Shown: piece after piece, positions 1-14,900 of the stretch
How positions within the stretch are numbered: the first letter of the stretch is position 1
Layout of the letters: each line of letters starts with the position of its first letter
Assembly (NCBI GenBank): GCA_022266195.1
Contig: WHVY01000004.1
Coordinates: 6,899,501 to 6,963,500 of the forward strand
DNA from: Tetranychus cinnabarinus
Lineage: Eukaryota; Arthropoda; Arachnida; Trombidiformes; Tetranychidae
Direction of reading: 5' to 3'
DNA length: 64,000 nucleotides
The notes under the pieces: generated by a model
The model's database searches: none
What the model was told of the DNA's origin: nothing
The model's input: the letters and a program-made list of their open reading frames with translations, nothing else
Position numbers and translations under genes: made by a program

Positions 1-2900
1 GGATTACAGGGTCACCATTCTAGTCATGAAAAATGACTTAAAAGATAGAAAAATGAATATTCATAAACTGTAACTGTTTTGATGACTCTATGGGCTTGAT
101 CATTTTTCACTTCAACGAAAACTGGCCAAACTTCAAGTTCAAAGGATATTTATTGCCAACATTTTGACTCCATTAAAGAGGATAGCTGAATCATGATGGA
201 TAAAGTGTCCATTTTGTTGAAGTACCCTTGACTCTTGAGCCAATCGCAGTTGGTCATCTACACTTGTATCATCATATTGGACTATTGACTTCAGTCAATT
301 TGAAATGTTTTCCTCTCTCACTTTTCTCTCTTCCATTCAAATTGATTCAATAATGTTAATGTGTTACATGAATGAACATGCAAAAATAATCGTTAATCAT
401 TTTAAAAATTGAATCAATTTGAATCATCAGTTCATAAAGTTTACTATCAACAAAATACTACTATGTAAATGTTATTATGTAAAAAACTTGTTAACTTGAA
501 AAGTTCAGTTTATTAATAGCCATAAATTCAATTCTCAATCACTTAACTGACAAGAAAGAAATTTATTTTTTAGATTTTTTCCATTTGAACAAACAGAATC
601 AACCAATAACCTTTAAAAGCTAATTCATTTCTGTTTAAACTTTAATTAGCAAATTTCACCAAATTGTCATGATGAATGGATCATGATTGATTGCCGATAC
701 TCCAACATTTCAACTCAAATCTTTTGTTTTTGAAATTTTTGTAAAAATCTTCAATTTCATTTCAATCAGAATTGTTTTGATTTTACAATTTCCATTTACT
801 TCCACAATTGAAGCACATTATTTAAAGAGCAATAAACATGAAATATATTGATTAATGCATTTCTAAATTGTTTGCATTGACCAACCTAATAATTCATATT
901 GCGATATTTGCAATTTAAAAAGATGACAAGTTAAGCAAAATTATTATAAATATCGCTCTCTTCATCATATCTGTTTGTCTAAACCTTCAAATGTATCCAT
1001 AATGTTTTAATTTTGACCAACCACAATACAGTCAATATTGGACTTGACCCGTCTATGCAACCTGCACATTGTCCAAGTAAAATTGAAATGTAACAAAATG
1101 AATGTATTCCATGAAAAAATGTTACAATTTCCTGTAAAATACTGTCATGTTAAAGATTTTATGCAACTTTTTCATCCTCTTATTTTAATGTAACTATTAA
1201 TCAGAAAATAATAAATGTAAAATTATCATTCATAACTCACACTCAATATGAAAAAGCTACCAAAGTCACTTATATAAACTTCCCCTCAATGCCATTTGCT
1301 ATACTAAGCTAGAGTCCGTTACTTATTTGTCTTCAACATAAATCAATTATTAAGTCAATCAGTCCTTGAAAAAGCTGATCCGAAAGCCGAAATAAACAGA
1401 AGCTTTAAGACACGGAAAACCCGAAGAAGCTAGTTTTTCATGATTAAATAGATATTGTTAAAAATTACTTTGAATCTAGTGTTTATCCAATCTTTAAGTG
1501 TTTTAACAGCCCAACCAAAAACGGATTTAGGTATCGTTCAATATATCCGTTCAAGTAAAGTAAAAGCTAATAAAATTTAAGTTGCAAGCTCTTAGCCACT
1601 GAGTTATCTTTTAATTTTCATTACAGTGTTTGCTGGACAGAAATATTTTTATGTTTGGGTGGATTTTAAGAATGTATCTGAAAGGCAATTTGAATATCAC
1701 AAGAGCTGGACAAATGGTTATTCATGAATAGATCATTCCTCTTTGATGTTTACAAGATGAATTGATTTGACTGATAGCAAATAATTACAATTGAGGTAAC
1801 CTAGAAGCAATTATGAATCAGGTTTTTTGGTAAGCAAACAGGTATAAATGCTGTTAACAAAGTAATGCGAGAGTTGAAAATGTTTTGGATGAGAAATGCT
1901 GAACGATTGAAGCAACTACATTTCCTCAACATTTTCATGAAAATATCAGATTGAACAGAGTGAGGTAACTTTTTTGGGCTGTCACAAGTAATGGATCAAG
2001 ATGGTAAAGATTAGTTTACACATAGTTATGTTGGGTAAAAGGTGAAAAGGTATCACTGGAATCACAGGAAAGTGTCTTTCATGTTTTTCCTCCCTTTCTT
2101 CCGGATGATGGAGCAGAAAAAAATTTAAATGGCTTTGAGGTGAATTTTAATTGACTGGTTAATGATCGCTCAATGTTATTGCCACCGATGTTTTTAGCTG
2201 ATGTTGATGGTGATTATGATGATTAAAAACGATGCGCATATCAATAATGAAAGGTTATTAAATTGAGAAAATGTTTTCTTTTATTTTTTTCAACAGAATG
2301 GAGAAAGAGAGAGAGAAAAGAAAGGAAAGGAAAGAAGACAATTTCAAGACGATGATGAAGGAAAAGAAGGAAAAGACAGAGTTATTACAAAAGTATAAGA
2401 TTATTGAGAAGGAAAATTATGTAGACTTTGATTGCTTACAAAATTGTTTCAGTTTGATTGTGGAAAACATTTTATACCAAAATAGATTATTTTTTTTCTC
2501 TTGTTCAATTCAACTTGTTTAGTTTCAATCAGAGGATTTTTTTCCAAGTTAACAATCAACTTGTTGATTTTTGCATGTGTTGGAAATCCTTTCCATCGGT
2601 TCGTACGATTGAAACCAACAAGAGATGAGAAAATATCGTCAAATTTGTAGATTGACCGATTCCGTCTGGTGGTTGTTGATTGGTTGTTAATAAAAATAGT
2701 GAAATGAATTTTTGCTTGTGAATCAATGATGACAATGAGAGAATGAAAAGAAACGCTTGATGAGTTAATCTTCTTCTTCTTTTTCCAATGTGAATGAAAC
2801 AATGAATGATGTGATTGAAGTATTTACAGAATGAAATTTTTTAAAATCTTTCTAATTTAAACCAAAACCTAAATTAAATCATTGACTGGTAAACCCATTC
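1..2900. other. Non-coding flank and putative 3' UTR of the uif-like gene
   Basis: I see no convincing coding exon here. The part nearest 2900 should be the 3' untranslated region of the minus-strand uif-like gene. An AATAAA on the minus strand near 2280-2285 could be its poly(A) signal, which would give a 3' UTR of about 620 bases. Open frames at 2271-2522 (plus) and 2449-2802 (minus) are Lys- and Ser-rich, lack splice context and lie within this presumed UTR. Confidence 0.5.
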
Positions 2901-5900
2901 TTAATGACTCTGTCCTTGATCTTCACTGTCACTGGTTGTATCTGTAATGTAAAGAGAAACGGAAAAAGGTTAACAATTTGAAATTAAATTTGAATCTAAA
3001 TGACAATTAACTTTATACATTACCTCCTTTCTTTCCATTATATTGGTGCCTTCTTAATCTATCATAGAGATCTTCTTTATTACCATATATACTTGGATTA
3101 TTAATACCCTGAAGGGTTGCAGTTCCATTGGCATTTTTTGTATTATGAAGTGATTCTTTCATGTAAGTTTCATTATAAAAATTAGGCATTTCCCAGCCAT
3201 CTTCATCATCATCATAGTAGTGTGCGTACGTTGAATGGTGACTTGGAGCTATACTTTCGGCATAAGGCACTGGAGCACCATAATAAAAGTTTGGTTGAGC
3301 TCCATTAGTACTAGTTGAATAAATATCAGTAGCTATGGTTCCTGCTCCTAGGACAAGGGTGAGAAATGACAAAAAATAAATCATAAGTATTTTGACTTCT
3401 TTTATTGTAATTGGAGTTTTGTTTTTAAATCAATAATGACTTTAACTAACCTGGTGTTGGTAAAGTTGGAATGGACAACTTTTTACCAAAGGAACCTCTT
3501 GAGGTTGAGGTTCGAACACAAATCATCCAGATGAGAAGAACCATTAAAATAATAAATAAGACAGCAGCTCCAATACCGCCAGCAATGTAAATAAATTCAG
3601 ATTTTCGTTCACATTTATCACCAAAGAAGTTGGCTGGACAGTCACATTGAGGTCGGTTAGTTTCCGTGTTAACCGAGCAACGTCCACCATTAATACAATA
3701 ATCATCACAGACATATTTACAGATTTCTTTTTTACTTGCATTAGGCTCATCAGGTTCATCTTCTGGATAAGTTTTACGGTATTTGGGTTTACATTCGCAA
3801 GCATATGATTGTGTTTCCTTGTGGAAGACGCAATAAGAATTGGCTTGGCAAAGTTGAACCTTTCCGTTAACTAAACATGGGTTAGTACATTGAGATTCAC
3901 TTGTTGATCCAGTTCGATTGGTTGTTGTATCGGGTGGACATGGGATACATGAAGTATCTCGTTGTTTAGAGTCTTGATAGCTTCCTTTAGGACATAATTC
4001 ACATGATTCGGTTCCAGAGGCACTTTCAATGTGAAGATATTCACCTTCATTGCAAACGGCTAAAAATGGCAAAAAAATGGAATGAAATTTAATTAGAAAT
4101 GAGAAATGAAGAAAAGGGTACAAATTAAAAGTTGATTAATTATAAATTAGTAAAATCAAACTTACTCAAGTTGCAGTGATTACGATCAGATGCACCAAGG
4201 AAACCAGTTGTTTTGCCATTATCACATCGTCGACATTCATGTAATCCATATGGCCTGTAGTAACCGATTTGACATGGTTCACACTCACCGAGAGCAGATA
4301 ATTGGAATCCAGGTTTACATTCAGCTATAAATAAAGGAGAGAAAGGAAAAAGATTAATTGGTTTATTCATTATTTGACATGATGTATAACGAATGGAGAT
4401 GGGAGGAGATAGCCTTTAAGGAATTTATCCAACAATTTGTTCAGATTAATTTAATAATGGGGTAAAAGAGCAATAAATATAGAGAAAACACTTACGTCGA
4501 CACTCTTGAGGTGAAACAGCTTCAGAGCTGCGGGTTGTCAATCCTTGACCACAAGGGATACAATGGAATGAACCTTCATTTGGCTGATAGAAACCATTAC
4601 CACAATGGCGACAGATTCGAGCTTCTTCATCATAATATTGACCGGGAGCACAGCGAGCTTTACAATCATTTGGAGATCGTGATCCAGGTCTTGCAGTGAT
4701 ACCCTGTTTACCAGAGATTACAGGACAAGGTTGACATTCAAGAGCACCAAGTTCATTTTGATAGAAACCAACGGGACATTCAACACAAGTTTTGGTCGAT
4801 TCTTGATAATAAGTACCAAGAGCACATTCAACACAATTTGGTGCAGCAACTACTTGACCAGGTGGACAAGCAAAGTCAGTAACCAATTGTAATGAAGTTA
4901 AATCGGGTACAACATTGGGTAAAGTGTCACGGACATCGAAAATGGCAGACTCATAAACAGCTTTCTTTATTATTCTATCAATGGGAACATTCTTCTCTCC
5001 CGAAGATGGATTAGAAATGACTGGATCTTTGTTGGCAGGGAAAGCAACTTCAACAACATAAACATCTTCATCCTCTTCGGTTGTTGATCTTGCTTCTCGT
5101 CTAGGTGAACGTTTGGTACATTGAACTTCAACCGTTAAACCGCGACATGTTCCTCTGGTTTCATCGGAACATATTTTCCAGTCTCTGTCAATCTTGAGAA
5201 TGTTTTCAGCAACTCGAGAATTGAGAATACGTTTACCCGAATCAGAGCAGACTACGGAAGATGGAAGAGCCATGGCAATGCGGAAAATCTTTTGAGCAGG
5301 ATGAACAGGAGCACAAGCCGGGAAAACAAGAGGTTTCATTGGATCTTCGGTGGGTCGCCAAAATCCTTCTTCACCACAAACGTAATAGTAGGGAATGGGT
5401 TGAGAAAAGGCATGGCCAGGATTACAATGGATTTTACAGTATTTGTTCATTCCACCTTTACCCCAATCACCGCAAACCTTTTCACCGCCAATGGGTGGTA
5501 AGGGAACAGGACATCTTTCACGAATAACACGAACTTTGAAATCACATTTAGCTGAATTACCAGCTTCATCGACAGCAATGTAAGAAATTTCATAAGTTCC
5601 CGGTGGGAATATTTGACCTTGAACAATATCAGCGGGAGAGCGAATAACTTGGACTGATTTAAGATCGTCAACAAATTGTGGTTCTTCCCATTCAACTGCT
5701 GCTGAACCGTTTTTACTGTGCACCCAAATGTCTGAGGGACAGTAAAGTATTCTTGGTGGTGTTTTGTCTTGTTCCAGTGTTTTACACTCATCACCAACAA
5801 AACCACGATCACAGACACGCTGGCCACATTTACCAGGCGACTCTTTCTCGACGGTTCCTTCAATTCGATCATATCCAGCCCAACGAAGGAGCAAACCATT

Positions 5901-8900
5901 GAATATAACAGGAGCGTTTTTGCAGCTACGGAATTGTGAGGGAATTTCTGCCGACATGTCAAGAAGACGATTCCATATATTGAACCTAGAGATTCTTCCG
6001 TGGAAACCAGTTTTTGGTACAACATTATTGTCGTCGTCCAAGATGGCACCAAGAGCAACCCAACCATGTGTAGGTGTGGATGATAATCGCATTCCAGAGA
6101 AAGCATAAGTAACTATACCGGCAACGGCAGTATCTGTGATTAAAGTTACAGTTCCTTCTTCACCATTCCAGAGGACAACCAAGTGATGCCATTGGCCATC
6201 GTTAACAGGCACATTAGCCAGGTAAGGAATGAATACATCGGTAAAGTTGTCACCACGGAAGAAAGAAACTGTAATACCTCGCTGATCTCCAGACATAAGA
6301 ACCTTTTTACCGACTGGAAGGTGAGGCGAGTTTACAGAGTAAAGTGTAAAATAGTTTCCAAGAGAGTCGGGTGTGTGATATTGAACCCAGAGAGCAACGG
6401 TTAGCGAAGTTGCAGTTTCACCAAATTCAAATGGTGCAGTGAGAGCAGCTGATGAGGATCGAGTTTCATCGTTGATATAAATATCATGGCCAATGTTGAT
6501 TGATTTGCGACAATCTTCTCCAGTCATGTTGAATGGACATTTACAATAGAATCCATTGGTTAAATCAACACAAGTAGCTGTTGGTGGACAAGAGTTTGGT
6601 CCACAATCGGGTACATCAATGTCACAATTTTTACCCATCCAACCAGGTGGACATAAACATTGATAATCATCACCTAGATCACGGCATGTTGCACCATTGG
6701 CACAGACGCCACCATCGAGACAAGGATGATATTCAAGGTGACAACCATCACCAGCAAAACGAGCGGGACAGGTACAGTTAAGGCCTGAACCAAAGTCACG
6801 ACAAGTACCACCATGTTGACATGGTTCACCGATACACCTTTGTGGTGAGGTTTGACAGCGTTTACCATCGGTACCAGATGGACAGACACAGAAGAAATCT
6901 TGGAATAAATCAACACATTTGGCATTATTGAGACAAGTATCAGGTTCACAGTGGCCAATATCTTGTTCACATCGTTCACCAGACCATCCAGGTAAACAGG
7001 TACATTTAAATTCGTTGATTCCATCAACACAGGTAGCTCCATTGAGACATGGATTAGAGGCACATTCATTAATATTTGTTTCACAAAATTCACCGGTAAA
7101 ACCTTCATGGCATTCACATTTGAATCCATTGTCTTGATCAATACAAGACGAGGTTCCTGAAGAGTAACATGGATTATTGGCACATTCATCAACTTCGGCT
7201 TCACATTGAAGCCCAACGAATCCTGGTCGACATTGACACATAAAGCCATCAACCAAATCGTAACAAGTTCCACCATTTTGGCAAGGTTTAGCTTCACAAG
7301 CGTCAACCTCATGTTGACATAAAGATCCAGTGTAACCAGCATCGCAAACACAACTGTTCAGGAAATAAAAAATACAATTAAGATTCAAAATTTTCAAAAA
7401 TTCTTGTAACTTGAAATGCAACTTTTCCTCTTATTGGTCTGAACGATGATTAAAAATTACTTATTTCAATCTTGATATTCGTGTAAATGTCCCATTCAAT
7501 CTTATGCATGTCTAGAATTCAATTCTGATTTCAAGCTTGGTCTCTGGTTCAAGACATACAGTTCAATTCAGATTATTTAATCATAGAATAACTGGAATTT
7601 TGGATTGAATAAATAATTTTCTTTCACAGAATAGAGAATGTCAATTGAAAATAGATTCCAATACTATTAGAATACACAAATCAAAGGAATATGGATCGTC
7701 TGAAAATGATTATGAAAAGTAAAATGATGGAGTAAGACGCCAAAATTAAGATTAAATTGATTGTAACTTATTATCGTGATTCATTTGTATTATATTAATG
7801 TATCAATTTGATAAGCAAAGTGTAGCTGACATTTTCACAACTCACGAAAGTTAAATAAATATCAATAAATGAAACTTGTTAGTTAATTTTTCATGATTTC
7901 CCTCATGTTTTGATCGTGCAACATTAACCATCATCAACTGTCTGGTCTATTATTTTCAAAAATATTGAATTTTTCTAGTCACATCAATTCAAGTGTCTGC
8001 CAAATAACATGTATTTTATATTGGATTAAAATGTTACCAACAAAAAAAAGTATTAAAGTTTATCAGCATTATAATCTTGTAGCATTTTTAATGGTTATCA
8101 TTAGAGTTTGTCTTTTCTTCCTTTCTATCCTGATTGATGAGTTTGAAAAGATGAAATGATTGTGATGTTGAACTTGGCAATTAATGACCCGAGGATAGAT
8201 TGGTTTTCAAGATACGTCAATTAAAATGATATTTAATTACTTACCGGAATCCATCGACTAGATCAACACATTCACCTTTATTGAGACATTTATTGGGTGA
8301 GCAATCATTGATATTTACAGAACAGGATTCACCAGTCCAACCAGGATCACAGATACATTCATGATAGAATAGACGATCAACACACAGTCCATTAGCACAA
8401 GGCTGAGAACCACAGAGGTCAATTTTGGTCTCACAGCGTTTACCAGTGAAACCAGGTGGACAAGTACAACGGAAATCGTTGACTAAATCGGTACAATTGC
8501 CACCAAGAAGACAGGGTTGCTCTATACAATCATCGATATTTATTTCACAGAATCGACCAGACCAACCTGGTGGACAGTCACATTTGAATCGACCTTGTAA
8601 AAGTGATAGACAACGTCCGTTATTTTGACAGATTGGTTCTGAAGCTGCACATGGATCAGAAGTAATGTTACATCCAGGTCCTTCATAGCCTGATCGACAT
8701 AAACATTTAACTGTTCCTCGACCCGGCAAATCTTGACACATTGCTCTCTCTGGGCAAACACCTTCTGTACATTCAGATTTTTCAATTTGACATTGTAAGC
8801 CAGTGTAACCACTTGGACATTTACAAACATATCCTTGAGGTAAATCAATACAGGAACCACCATTGTAACATGGATCAGATGAACATTCGTCAATATCTTT

Positions 8901-11900
8901 TTCACAATATTTGCCAGTGAATCCAGCTGGACAGTAACATGAGGCTTCATGATTTTGAATTAAACATATTCCACCATGTTTACATTTGAGATTTCCACCT
9001 ATGAGAACAATAAATTATGTTGAGTAATTAGTAAAATGATTTAATCAAAATTGTAATGAACTTGATTTTTAAACAAAATCGTTTATACTTACATTCAACT
9101 GGTGCACAAGCTTCTGGACTTAAAGCTCCTGGTCTGAAAGTTTTGGCTTTAGTATCACATTCTGTACAATTTGTTGAACCAATTTTATCTTGATAGAAGT
9201 GTGTTGGACAAGTTGTACATGGTTCCAATCCAGTTTCAGAATAGGTACCAGGTGGACATTTCTTGGAACATTGGGACACTGAAACAGCGCCGGGAGTAAA
9301 TGTATAAGTATCGGTGGGGCATTTTGCACATTCCTTGAACCCATCTTTTGGTGGAGCACCAGAGAAAGTATTATCTGGACATTGTAAACATGGAACTAAG
9401 CCAGTAGGTGAATAAGTACCATAACCACAAACGGGAACACATTCAGCGAGGCTTTTGGATCCTTCGTGACGAGTATAACTTCCATCAGGACACTTTCGAC
9501 AAATGGGTTGACGAGTTGTATCTTGATAGTAACCTTTGGGACAAGAAGTACATTTGTGAGCTTTTGTGTCAGCAAAAGTACCTGCTGGACAATGAAGACA
9601 CCGTGGAACGGAAGCTAAAGGTGGGCTAGATCCTGCACTAGGAGCAGCAGCTGGAATGTTGAGTACTTCACCATTTTTACAAGTGAATCCACGTTCAACT
9701 GATGATCGAAGAGCTTGTATACCAGGACAGGTACCTCCAACTTGGGTCGCTGAAATGTTTAATATTGGTTCGAGAATAGCTGATGTTGAAGGAACTGATA
9801 AATCAAAGATGACTCCCAAAGTGTAACCACAAATTTCATACAAAGAAGGTTGTCTAACGGCTGGAATGATTCTGAGAATATATTCCATGGTTAACTGATT
9901 AAGATTGTCTTTGGGAACAAAGGCTGTTGTATTGAAGAATTTAATTTCCATTTGAACGTTGATGGCAGAACATCGGTCAGATAAAACTTGGTTCAAAGAG
10001 TTGTAATAAGAGGCAACATAATTAACATATTGTTGTAAACAAGTTGGTGGTATAAAACCGCCGGATCGGTATTCAATTTTGGCAGCAACATCATATGCAG
10101 CTTCATCAGTAGTTTCTGAAACACAGTCTGGAATGATGGATTCAGGTGTCCAAGGACCTCCTGATGAACACTCGTATGTTTTGGCAGCAGCACCATCAGT
10201 GAATCTGAACCCACTTTTACATGTAGCCACACATCGGTAACCAGTTCCAGGTTCATTGGGAAGACATTCAACAGCACCATTAAGTGGAGCTGATAAAGAC
10301 CAAGAAACGCAATTAGTTGCTTGAACGGATACTTGGAAATGACAGTGAGCTTCATTGCCAGATGGATCCGATGCAATAACAGTAACATTACGATAAGCTC
10401 CTAATGGAATAAGAGCAGTATCGGGAACCAGAGTAATTTTAACATCGCCCGATTTATCAAAAGCCTTAATTGAGGAAAGAGTATCATTGAAATTGACTCG
10501 ATAAGCTTCTTGTTCTTCAACCAATTCAACAACATAAGATTGTGGACAGGTGAGACTTGGTGGTGTATCATCCGGTACAGTAATGTTGATTGCACAAACA
10601 GCTACATTACCATCAGTATCATATGCGATGTACTCAACAACAGTGTTTTTAAAGACAAACTGAGGAGGTTTAAATCCTGCAGGTCGAACTTCAGTTCTCA
10701 CAATAAATCCTGAATTATCCTTAGCAACTGGTATTGTGTAATTGACCGGTAAAAGTCCAGTTGTACCTTTTTGTACCATCACTGACCCTGTTGGACAGTT
10801 GACAAAATGAGGTGGTTCTTGATCAACACAAGCTGGGTAGCCATCATTGTAACCCAGTAAAACTGGATCTTTGGTATCTTCACAACCAAGGAGTTCAAAT
10901 TTGAGACATGGATTTTTGTGGTAAGAAACGATTCCAAGAATAATGAATCGAGCAGTGATTGACATGGGTAATGGAATGTGTGTCAATTCACCGTAGTTAC
11001 CGGGTTCAGCACTTGATAAGTTAAAGTTGGGGAAGTAAACAACGAAATTGTCTGCTTCTCGATTCTTGTAAAATAGACGCAATTCAGTTGGTCGACCAAC
11101 AACATCGTTTGTAATAACACCTTTAACCAAAAGACCTTTGACTCTATAAGATTTACCCAAATCAACTGTCACGTAGGTGAATGGCTCATGTTGACCACAC
11201 CAACCTGTTGCTGAATTGAGACGAATATTTTTAGCCTCATAATTGGATCTTTGTGTAGTTGCATTTATTGCAGAGTCTGGAATCAATCCTGAAGTAATAC
11301 CAATGGGTCCAACAACTTTACATTCAGCTGATTTAACACAAGTGATTGGGTCAGTTGAATAAGGAATGTAACCCGGTTTATTACACGAAAATGATATTTG
11401 AGATCCTTGTTCAAATGAAAGAGCTGCTTGTTGTCCATCTGGAGGATGACCTGGGTCAGCACAAACTGGACCTTCACAACGTAAATCACCGAAATCCCAG
11501 ATACCATCAGGACCACAACGAATAACATTATCATTACGTGATGTTTTACCGGCTAAAGTAAAAGTTTCCTCACAGCCAAAGAAGAAAGAGGCGCGATATT
11601 TGGTATCAGCATAAAATCCATAAGAGGCACCAGATGTGTTAGGAGGTATTCCACAGTCGACACGAGGACAAGATGGTGATGCACCAGATAACCAAAATTC
11701 TGGATGACTCATTTTAGGGTCAAAGACACATTGGCGGAATGATGATGATGCTGTACCACGCAATGGTTTACCTTCTTGATCACATTCAACAGTAACATTG
11801 GACAGATATGGAACTTGATTTAGTTTAGTTGATCTATCCTCACCGTATCGGAAGTTTAGACCAATGGAAGGATCATCTTCGAGAGTTGGACAATAAGCAT

Positions 11901-14900
11901 AAACGCACTCAGGAACTGTTCCATTCCAAACTCCGTTAGATGTACACAATAGGTTGGATGGGCCAGTCATAAGATAACCAAAGTCACAATGGAATGAAAT
12001 TATGTCACCAAAGTAGTAATTTTTCTTGGTTGACAAGATTTTACCATTTGTGGGTGGATCAAGTTTTGGACATATTTTAGGTACACAAGTTTTATTCAAT
12101 CGATACTGGTCACCCTCTTTGGTTCCGGTTTCACTTGGAGGTATAAAGAAGTTAGAGGTTCCATTGCGGGTGTACAACTCATAACCAGCATTACAGAAAC
12201 AATTAAATGATCCTGGTGAGTTTAAACAACGTTGATCACATCCTCCATTTTTAACCAAACATTCATTAATGTCAATACAATCTTGTCTTGAACAACCCAT
12301 CAATTCAAATCTCATGCAAGGAGCTGCAACATATTCCATGATCAACAGGCGAATGTAACGGGCTTCCAATGGAATTGGAAGATTAACTATAGATAAACCT
12401 GAACCACCATTGGGTGCAAGACGGAATTGTACAGGTCTACTAGACAAGTCGGCGTAATCACGGAAAAGATCAGTCAATTCATTGGAGTGTTGAAGACGGA
12501 CAGTGACTGGGAAAGCTGATGATCCATCATCACGGGTAACTGGTTGAATACGGAATCCACGGATAACTGTCTGAGCTCTCAAATCAATTTGAACCCAATT
12601 TCGTCCTTTCTCAGGGATGGCACCACACCAACCTCTATCACTGTTAATACGAACTGAATTCTTAGAGTAACCTGGTTCAGATGGACTTGATTTAATAGAG
12701 CCATCTGGAACAACTCCTGAACCCAGGCCAAGATCACCAACAGGACGACAATCAAGATTAGGCTCAAAACCATCTTTGCATTTACAAAAGAATCCTCCGG
12801 GTGTGTTGGTACATTGAGTTGAAGCTGAATCACAAGCGGCAGGAGAAGCACATTCATCGACATCTTTACACGTTGGAAGCTCTTCAAATGTTTGATTGGG
12901 ACCACAGATGATATTTGGTTTACCAATCAATTTGTAACCTCGATTACATTGGACTTTAGCTTCATCACCATAATAATACTTTTTAGATTGATCAATAATA
13001 AAACCATTAGTTATTTCGGGTAAAGTTGGACAGGTAGCTCGTTCACAAGTTGGTGATGGGGCTGACCATGAGCCAATAGATTCACAAATGATAACGGGAA
13101 CACCATTTCGATGATAACCTGGGTCACACTCAAAACGAATTATAGTTCCATAAGATCTACCCGAGCCTACCAGAACTCTTTGCTTAGCATGAGCAACCTC
13201 TTGTAAAGGTGGACATGAGGATGCAAGGCAAACAGGAAGTTTACCCCAGTGACCATCTTCACCACAACGAATAGTTTCAACTCCTCGGCCTGAAGGGAAA
13301 GCAAAACCAGCATAACATTGATAAGTAGCTGAACCACGATAAGTAACATTGGTTGCTGCCACAGCAAAACCGTTATCAATTTGAGGAACTGGGCCACAAT
13401 AACGTTCTTTACATGACGGAATCCTTGGTAAAGACCAGACTCCACCTTGACGACACTCTGTAACCAAGCGAGTTGCTCCATTGGAAAACTCTTGACCCAT
13501 TGGACAAGTGAAAACGACTTTAGCTCCAAATGTTGATTCTCGACTTGAAGCCACTGCATTGTCACCAATTTTAAGAGGTGGACAATCAGCACTAAAACGT
13601 GCAGACCAACCACGAGCCGTATTCAATAGATTACTATCAAAGTCAATAGTCATTTTACCCGAGCTTGCTGTTAAGGTTAAATTGGTTGGTCGAGTTTGTC
13701 CAGCAAAACCTTTGGCAGGGTGAAGAGGAGCTCCAGAAACAGCATCATGACCATCATAAATTGAAACTGTATCATCAGATGCAACCTCAAATGAATCAAA
13801 GATTAGTGACATGGAACCAGAACCAGGTCGAGTCAATCGATAAGTACAACGTTGATTGGCTGGATAGTCAGAGACACCATAAGCAGGAGAAGTTATGTTT
13901 CCAGAGTCACTTTGATATTCAATTTCACATCCATAACGGAATCTGATGGCAAACCCATGACGAGAATCACCAAGAACAGTTTGAAAATAAAAGTAAACTC
14001 GATTCGATGTAGAAACTATGAAACGATTGGAAACACTATCGATGGAACCAGATAGCTTGGCCAACAATGGATAAGATGAACCTGGACCATCACGAAGATA
14101 GATGAAATCTGTATCTGGTTTCAAATCCAATTCAACAACTTCCAATGTTATTGTTTTACCCTGTGGTGCGGTAATAATGTGAACACACTCTAACCCTCCA
14201 GGATAAGGTTCTGGATAAAATGGAGATGTAATTACTTGAGCATTGGCTTGAGCATAAAGTTCACCACCACACTTGATTGGTTCAGTTTTCCATGATGCTC
14301 GGAATCCTCGTTTCTCAACGGAAGAATCTGATCGAAACTTGACAATCATTAAATTGGATGCAGTGACAAAGGTTCTTGTGGACATGTTTTGGGCTCCTGA
14401 AAGGGTTGCAAGGGTTACAGAGGTTTCCTCGGTTCTACCTCCAGATAAAATTTGAACAGTATCAAAGTTGGCTTCCGTTTCAAATTCAGTAAATTGAAGG
14501 ATCATTCCAGATCCAATGGGACCTTCTAGAGTCCATTTACATTCTGAATTGGGATTGTATCGATTTGGATAATGGGGTGACTGTACTTTATCACCCGAAG
14601 ATTGAAGGTAATAATGGCAATTTCGTGGACAATCAATTTCATCTGATTTATCTCCACAATCATCTTGACCATCACACCGCCAAGCTTCATTAATACATCT
14701 ACCATTTGAACAAGCGTATGAACCTAATGGGCAAGCCTCTCGTTGACAAATAAATGTCAACAAATCTTCACATGGTGCTAATTCCCACACTTGTTGAGGA
14801 TGGGAAGAGTAAGAAGATAAAGACGAAGCTGAAGGTGAACTTAATGAGTTGTCTATTAAAGGATAAAGAGACGATTCATCAAACGTTGCCCGAACACAGT

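Noticed and set aside
2449..2802. 117-codon minus-strand frame after the uif-like stop
   Set aside because: Lys/Ser/Ile-rich, no splice context, and inside the presumed 3' UTR of the same-strand gene.
5447..6106. 219-codon minus-strand frame within the uif-like gene
   Set aside because: Out-of-frame shadow of the large exon, which has recognisable laminin-G, HYR and sushi sequence in its own frame.
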